In this document: positions 55,532-60,330 of the stretch, in pieces
How the letters are laid out: every line of letters starts with the position of its first letter
Position numbering within the stretch: the first letter of the stretch is position 1
Origin: Comamonadaceae bacterium
GTDB lineage: Bacteria; Pseudomonadota; Gammaproteobacteria; Burkholderiales; Burkholderiaceae_C
Direction of reading: 5' to 3'
Length of the DNA: 60,330 nucleotides
NCBI GenBank assembly: GCA_011391745.1
Contig: JAABPX010000016.1
Coordinates: forward strand, 1-60,330
Program-made: the position numbers and the translations under genes
The notes under the pieces: generated by a model
Databases searched by the model: none
The model's input: only the letters and a program-made list of their open reading frames with translations
What the model was told of the DNA's origin: nothing

Positions 55532-57826
55532 TTAGGAGTTGGCTTCCATAACCGTCAAGGCCGTCATGTTGACGATGCGGCGCACCGTGGCGCTGGCGGT
55601 CAGCACATGGACGGGTTGGGCCGCGCCCAGCAACATTGGGCCGATGGCAATGTTGCCGCCAGCGGCGGTTTTGAGCAGGTTGTAAGCAATGTTGGCCGCA
55701 TCGATGTTGGGTAAGACCAACAAATTGGCATCGCCCGTTAAGGTGCTGTTCGGCATGTAGGATTTCCGGGCTTCAGCGTCGAGCGCCAAATCGCCGTGCA
55801 TTTCGCCGTCCACCTCCAGCCAAGGCGCCGATTCGCGCAAGATGGCCAAAGTTTGACGCATTTTTAGTGCGGAGGGTTGGTTGGTTGAGCCAAAGTTGGA
55901 GTGCGAAACCAAGGCGGCCTTGGGCGTGACGCCAAAACGTTTGATTTTTTCGGCCGCCATCACGGTGATTTCGGCCAATTCTTGGGCCGAGGGGTCGTAA
56001 TTCACGTGTGTGTCCACCAAAAACACCTGTCGCCCAGGCAGCATCAAAGCGTTCATGCCCGCAAAGCAATGGGCTTTGGGGTCTTTGCCAATGACCTGCG
56101 CGATGTAGTCCAAGTGCAGCGCGGTGTTGCCCCATGTGCCACAAATGAGGCCATCGACTTCGCCTTTGTGCAGCAGCATGGAGCCGATCAACGTTAAACG
56201 CCGACGCATTTCGATTTTGGCGAATTGCTGTGTGACCCCTTTGCGCTCCATCAAGCGGTGGTAGGTTTGCCAGAAGTCGCGGTAGCGCGGGTCATCCTCG
56301 ACATTGACCACGTCGTAATCCAAACCTTCTTTGAGGCGGAGACCAAATTTGGAGACGCGTTGACCGATGATGGCCGGTCTTCCGATCAAAACGGGGCGGG
56401 CAATGTTTTCATCCACCAAAATTTGGCAAGCCCGCAGCACGCGTTCTTCTTCGCCCTCGGCGTAAGCCACCCGTTTGGCGCTGGCGCGTTTGGCGGCGGC
56501 ATACACCGGCTTCATCATGGAGCCCGAGGCGATCACAAAACTTTGCAGCTTTTCACGGTAAGCGTCCATGTCGGCAATGGGGCGCAGGGCCACGCCACTG
56601 TCGGCAGCGGCTTGGGCCACGGCGGGGGCGATCTTCATCATCAAACGCGGATCAAACGGTTTGGGAATCAGGTATTCCGGGCCAAAGGCCAAGGTTTGGC
56701 CCGCGTAAGCGGCGGCCACGACTTCGCTTTGTTCGGCTTGGGCCAATTCGGCAATGGCATGCACGGCGGCGATTTCCATCTCCAAGGTGATGGTTGTTGC
56801 GCCGCTGTCTAGGGCTCCCCGGAAGATGTAGGGGAAGCACAGGACGTTGTTGACTTGGTTGGGGTAGTCGGTACGTCCGGTGGCCATGATGGCGTCGTCG
56901 CGCACGGCCTTGACGTCGGCGGGGTCGATTTCCGGGTTGGGGTTGGCCAGCGCAAAGATCAACGGCTTAGCGGCCATGGACTTCACCATGTCTTGCTTGA
57001 GCACGCCGCCAGCGGACAGACCCAAAAACACGTCCGCACCTTCAATGACTTGTGCCAAGGTGCGGTGATCGGTTTTTTGTACGAACTGAATTTTGTCTTC
57101 GTCCATCAACTCGGTGCGACCCTCATAGACAACGCCGGCCAGGTCGGTGACCCAAATGTTCTCGCGTGGAATACCCAGTTTCACCAAAAGACCCAAACAG
57201 GCCAGGGCGGCTGCACCGGCACCCGAGGTCACCAGTTTGATCTTTTTTGGGTCTTTGCCCACCACCTTCAAGCCGTTCAAAATGGCCGCGCCCACCACGA
57301 TGGCCGTGCCGTGTTGGTCGTCGTGAAAGACCGGGATCTTCATGCGTTCGCGCAGTTTGCGTTCGATGTAGAAGCAGTCGGGGGCTTTGATGTCTTCCAA
57401 GTTGATGCCGCCAAACGTGGGCTCCAACGCTGCGATGATCTCAACCAGCTTGTCGGGGTCTTTTTCGTTGATTTCGATGTCAAAGACGTCGATGTCGGAA
57501 AACTTTTTAAACAAAACCCCCTTGCCCTCCATGACGGGCTTGGAGGCCAATGGGCCAATATCGCCCAGCCCCAGCACGGCGGTGCCGTTGGTGATCACGC
57601 CCACCAAATTGCCTCGGCTGGTGTATTTGAAGGCATTGGCGGGATCGGCGACGATTTCTTCGCAGGGTGCGGCCACGCCAGGCGAATAGGCCAAGGCCAA
57701 GTCGCGTTGGTTGATGAGCTGTTTGGTGGCGGCAATGGCGACTTTGCCTGGCCGTGGGTGCTCGTGGTATTCGAGCGCCGCACGGCGCAACTCGGCGCGT
57801 TTGTCGTCTTGGGTGGGGTTGGACAT
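55532..57826 (-). CDS. maeB: NADP-dependent malic enzyme with phosphotransacetylase-like domain
   Basis: A 764-residue enzyme that decarboxylates malate to pyruvate, making NADPH. The malic enzyme part (about 1-430) has [28 protein letters not shown] and [16 protein letters not shown]. The C-terminal part (about 440-764) is a phosphate acetyltransferase-like domain, probably regulatory, with [15 protein letters not shown] and [14 protein letters not shown]. The CAGGAG site fits the ATG at 57826 and excludes a 13-codon extension. Confidence 0.95.
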   Translation of the reverse strand: MSNPTQDDKRAELRRAALEYHEHPRPGKVAIAATKQLINQRDLALAYSPGVAAPCEEIVADPANAFKYTSRGNLVGVITNGTAVLGLGDIGPLASKPVMEGKGVLFKKFSDIDVFDIEINEKDPDKLVEIIAALEPTFGGINLEDIKAPDCFYIERKLRERMKIPVFHDDQHGTAIVVGAAILNGLKVVGKDPKKIKLVTSGAGAAALACLGLLVKLGIPRENIWVTDLAGVVYEGRTELMDEDKIQFVQKTDHRTLAQVIEGADVFLGLSAGGVLKQDMVKSMAAKPLIFALANPNPEIDPADVKAVRDDAIMATGRTDYPNQVNNVLCFPYIFRGALDSGATTITLEMEIAAVHAIAELAQAEQSEVVAAAYAGQTLAFGPEYLIPKPFDPRLMMKIAPAVAQAAADSGVALRPIADMDAYREKLQSFVIASGSMMKPVYAAAKRASAKRVAYAEGEEERVLRACQILVDENIARPVLIGRPAIIGQRVSKFGLRLKEGLDYDVVNVEDDPRYRDFWQTYHRLMERKGVTQQFAKIEMRRRLTLIGSMLLHKGEVDGLICGTWGNTALHLDYIAQVIGKDPKAHCFAGMNALMLPGRQVFLVDTHVNYDPSAQELAEITVMAAEKIKRFGVTPKAALVSHSNFGSTNQPSALKMRQTLAILRESAPWLEVDGEMHGDLALDAEARKSYMPNSTLTGDANLLVLPNIDAANIAYNLLKTAAGGNIAIGPMLLGAAQPVHVLTASATVRRIVNMTALTVMEANS

Positions 57827-57932
57827 GCTGCGGTCTCCTGGCGTGAAAGGGGCTTGTGTGGTCACAAGGCGTGGGGCATTCTAAGGCGACAGCGGCCAAA
57901 CCAATGTGGTTGACGGGGTGATTCGCGCGGGG

Positions 57933-59276
57933 TCATTCGCGCATCAACGCTTCGATGGCGTTGGCCTCCACCGGCACTCCGCGCGAAATCAATTCGCAGC
58001 CTGAGGCGGTGACGACCGCATCGTCTTCGATCCGAATGCCGATGTGCCAAAACGCTTCGGGCACGTTGGCGGCCGGTTGCACGTAAAGGCCGGGCTCGAT
58101 GGTCAGCACCATGCCCGCTTGCAAGGTGCGGCTGACGCGCTCACCACGGGCGTTCACCTCGGTGTAGGCCCCGCAGTCGTGCACGTCCATGCCCAGCCAG
58201 TGGCCGGTGCGGTGCATATAAAAAGGGGTGTATCGGCGGTGTTCAATCACATCATCCACCGTGCCCGCGGTGTTGGCATCGAGCAAGCCAACATCCAACA
58301 GGCCTTGCGCGAGCACCGCCACCGCCGCGTTGTGTGGGTCGACAAAGCGTGCGCCCGGGCGTGTGGCCGAGACCGCGGCGGTTTGTGCCGCCAGCACGAT
58401 GTCGTAGAGCGTGCGCTGTGGGCCTGTGAAACGGCCGTTGGCCGGGAACGTGCGTGTGATGTCGCTGGCGTAGCCGTCGAGTTCGCAGCCGGCATCGATC
58501 AGCACCAAATCGCCATCGCGGATGGGCGCGGCGTCGGCGCGGTAGTGCAGCACGCAGGCGTTGGCGCCGCCGGCCACGATGGAGCCGTAGGCGGGGTATT
58601 GGGAACCCTGTTCGCGAAAGGCGTGCAGCAATTCGGCATCGAGGTGAAATTCGCGCAGGTCTTGCCCAGCACGCAAGCGCTTGGCGCTGGTTTTCATGGC
58701 GCGGATGTGGGCCGCAGCGCTGATGTCGCAGGCGCGGCGCATGGTGTTGAGTTCGTGTTCGTCTTTGAACAAACGCATCTCGTCGAGCAGGCTGCAGGCG
58801 TCCATCAAGGCGGCGGGGCACGTCACGCCTTGACGGGCTTTTTGGCGCACTTGTTGTAGCCAGTTTTCAATGGGGTTTTGCAGGCCATCGTGGGTGGCAA
58901 ACGGGTACCAGAGTCGGAGGCGGTTTTCCAGCCAACCGGGCATGAGGCGATCGAGCTCCTCGACCGAATGGGCTGCGTCCACGCCCAAGGCTTGTGGTGC
59001 CGCATCAGGACCCAAGCGGATGCCGTCCCAAATTTCACGCGCCAAGTCTTTGGGTTGGCACAACAGCGTGCTGTGGCCATCGGCGGTCAGGATCAGCCAA
59101 GCGTTGGGCTCGGTGAACCCCGTTAAGTAAAAAAAATAGCTGTCGTGGCGGTAGAGGTAGTCGCTGTCGCGGTTGCGAGTGCGTGCGGGCGCGGTGGGCA
59201 GGATGAGCAAGTCACCCGCCGACAATTGAGCGGCTAAGCGGGCGCGACGTTGGGCGTAAACAGCGGTATGGGTCAT
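57933..59276 (-). CDS. pepP: Xaa-Pro aminopeptidase
   Basis: A 447-residue M24-family metallopeptidase that releases N-terminal residues before proline. The two-metal site is shown by DAGCELDGYASDITRTFP, HRTGHWLGMDVHDCG, LTIEPGLYV and GIRIEDDAVV. The N-terminal creatinase-like domain (SDYLYRHDSYFFYLTGFTEP) is complete. The start at 59276 overlaps the murU stop by 4 bp; a 20-codon longer frame lies inside murU. Confidence 0.95.
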   Translation of the reverse strand: MTHTAVYAQRRARLAAQLSAGDLLILPTAPARTRNRDSDYLYRHDSYFFYLTGFTEPNAWLILTADGHSTLLCQPKDLAREIWDGIRLGPDAAPQALGVDAAHSVEELDRLMPGWLENRLRLWYPFATHDGLQNPIENWLQQVRQKARQGVTCPAALMDACSLLDEMRLFKDEHELNTMRRACDISAAAHIRAMKTSAKRLRAGQDLREFHLDAELLHAFREQGSQYPAYGSIVAGGANACVLHYRADAAPIRDGDLVLIDAGCELDGYASDITRTFPANGRFTGPQRTLYDIVLAAQTAAVSATRPGARFVDPHNAAVAVLAQGLLDVGLLDANTAGTVDDVIEHRRYTPFYMHRTGHWLGMDVHDCGAYTEVNARGERVSRTLQAGMVLTIEPGLYVQPAANVPEAFWHIGIRIEDDAVVTASGCELISRGVPVEANAIEALMRE

Positions 59277-60052
59277 GGTTGTGCTTCGGTCTGGTTCAGC
59301 GCGGCCAAGCGCTCGGGTGTGCCCACATCGGTCCAAGTACCGGTGTAGAGACTGGCGCTGACGCGGCCCGCTTCAGCGGCTTGTCGCAACAAAGGCCCCA
59401 ACGCCAGCGCCGTGCCTTGAGGGTTGCCTGCGATGGTGTCTGTCCATGGGGCTTCAAACAGTTCGCGGCGGTAGAGGCCCACGGTGCTGAAGGTGTAGCG
59501 CAGGCCATCGGTGTGGTTGCGCACCCGCCCGATACCCGGTTCGTTGTCCATTGCTTGCCAGGCGAAGTCGCCCAAGGGGTTGTGTTCGGGGTTGGGCACC
59601 AACCACAAATGGGCCAAGCGTTCGCTGGCGATGAAGTGCTGGACCGCCGCCGTATCAAAGACAAAGTCCGGCATGTACACATCGGCGGCGGTGACCCAAA
59701 ACACAGGACTCAACTGGGGCAAGGCGCGCAAGATGCCACCCGCAGTTTCCAAGGCGTAACCAAAGTCGCGGCCTTCGTGGGAAAAGCGCAGCCGCGCTGC
59801 GGGGCGGGCTTGCGCCCATTGAAGGCAGTGCCGTTCGATGTGTTCGCTCAACCACTCGGTGTTGACCACCAAGTCGGCCACACCGCTGTCGAGCAGACCA
59901 TTGAGTGGTCCGTTGATCAAGGCTTGGCCACGCACCTGCAACAAGGGCTTGGGTGTGTGATCGGTCAAGGGGCGCATGCGCAAGCCACGTCCAGCGGCCA
60001 AGACCATGGCGCTGACATAGGCGGTGGGTGGTGGCGTATGCATAAGCTGCAT
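59273..60052 (-). CDS. murU: N-acetylmuramate-1-phosphate uridylyltransferase MurU
   Basis: A 259-residue sugar-nucleotidyltransferase. [25 protein letters not shown] is the nucleotide-binding signature; [14 protein letters not shown] and [13 protein letters not shown] follow as in MurU. It makes UDP-MurNAc from the AmgK product, bypassing de novo synthesis and the fosfomycin target. The start at 60052 is chosen because AGGA precedes it; ATG 60043 is possible. It is translationally coupled to pepP. Confidence 0.85.
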   Translation of the reverse strand: MQLMHTPPPTAYVSAMVLAAGRGLRMRPLTDHTPKPLLQVRGQALINGPLNGLLDSGVADLVVNTEWLSEHIERHCLQWAQARPAARLRFSHEGRDFGYALETAGGILRALPQLSPVFWVTAADVYMPDFVFDTAAVQHFIASERLAHLWLVPNPEHNPLGDFAWQAMDNEPGIGRVRNHTDGLRYTFSTVGLYRRELFEAPWTDTIAGNPQGTALALGPLLRQAAEAGRVSASLYTGTWTDVGTPERLAALNQTEAQP

Positions 60053-60113
60053 TATTCCTGAGTTCGATAAAATCCGAGCCAGCCGCATGTGCGGCAAGCC
60101 ACCGAGCCCCAAC

Positions 60114-60330
60114 ATGTCCCTCGCTTCATCCTCCCTTCCCCACACCATGGCCAATGCCATTCGCGCTTTGGCCATGGACGCTGTTCAGCAAGCGAATTCG
60201 GGGCACCCTGGCGCTCCCATGGGCATGGCCGACATGGCGGTGGCCTTGTGGAGCCGCCACCTGCAGCACAACCCCACCAATCCGCAGTGGGCCAACCGCG
60301 ACCGTTTTGTGCTCTCCAACGGCCACGGCT
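60114..60330 (+). CDS. tkt: Transketolase (5' part only)
   Basis: The first 72 codons are present and run off the window. [21 protein letters not shown] followed by [13 protein letters not shown] and [11 protein letters not shown] are the conserved N-terminal sequences of transketolase, the thiamine-diphosphate enzyme of the pentose phosphate and Calvin cycles. It is divergent from murU with about 60 bp between. Confidence 0.95.
   Translation, partial: MSLASSSLPHTMANAIRALAMDAVQQANSGHPGAPMGMADMAVALWSRHLQHNPTNPQWANRDRFVLSNGHG

Overview
The window is chromosomal DNA from a betaproteobacterium, most likely order Burkholderiales and Comamonadaceae-like. The grounds are the high G+C, the dnaA/rpmH origin region with the usual gyrB-dnaN-dnaA | rpmH-rnpA-yidD-yidC-mnmE order, a kdsD-kdsC-lptC block, metX-metW, and lptD-surA-rsmA. 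I used only the sequence; family names come from recognised motifs, not from searches.

Layout. 1-152: the trailing end of a CRISPR array with type I-C-like repeats. 200-2094: a PAS/AAA+ sigma-54 activator facing a truncated haemoglobin that has a near-perfect -24/-12 promoter and an upstream palindrome. 2134-5926: a minus-strand sulfur/redox run (1-Cys peroxiredoxin, persulfide-dioxygenase-like hydrolase, SulP permease, DsrE-like exported protein), then mnmA at 6091-7215. 7245-22799: eight tightly packed minus-strand genes that all encode exported proteins. Seven carry a lipobox cysteine followed by glycines. They comprise two GH16 enzymes, one GH5 enzyme, two large unclassified proteins that may be polysaccharide lyases, a Svx/AvrXca-type HExxH protein with a ricin-type lectin tail, and a DUF1800/DUF1501 pair. 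This is the best candidate for an undescribed system: a one-operon, cell-surface polysaccharide-processing machine.

23121-30454: the excinuclease gene cho, then an accessory island abutting the origin block. It holds a ParDE toxin-antitoxin pair with a 19-bp operator, a small gene remnant, an HNH nuclease, a 1287-residue fusion (SAM methyltransferase, PLD nuclease, SF2 helicase, S24-like domain, DUF3427), and the mobile mystery A/B pair with B broken by an internal deletion.

30576-42978: the conserved origin and envelope block (gyrB, dnaN, dnaA, a putative oriC with two perfect DnaA boxes, rpmH, rnpA, yidD, yidC, mnmE, apt, kdsD, kdsC, lptC). 43059-45590: a glycine-rich RRM protein, then a promoter, SAM-II-type riboswitch and intrinsic terminator leading into metX-metW. 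45600-60330: housekeeping genes (M20 peptidase, MFS transporter, rsmE, amgK, lptD-surA-rsmA, a barstar-like protein, malic enzyme, pepP-murU, and the start of transketolase).

The genes fit a free-living aquatic or soil heterotroph with LPS assembly (kdsD/kdsC/lptC/lptD/surA), peptidoglycan recycling (amgK/murU) and a surface glycan-degrading operon.
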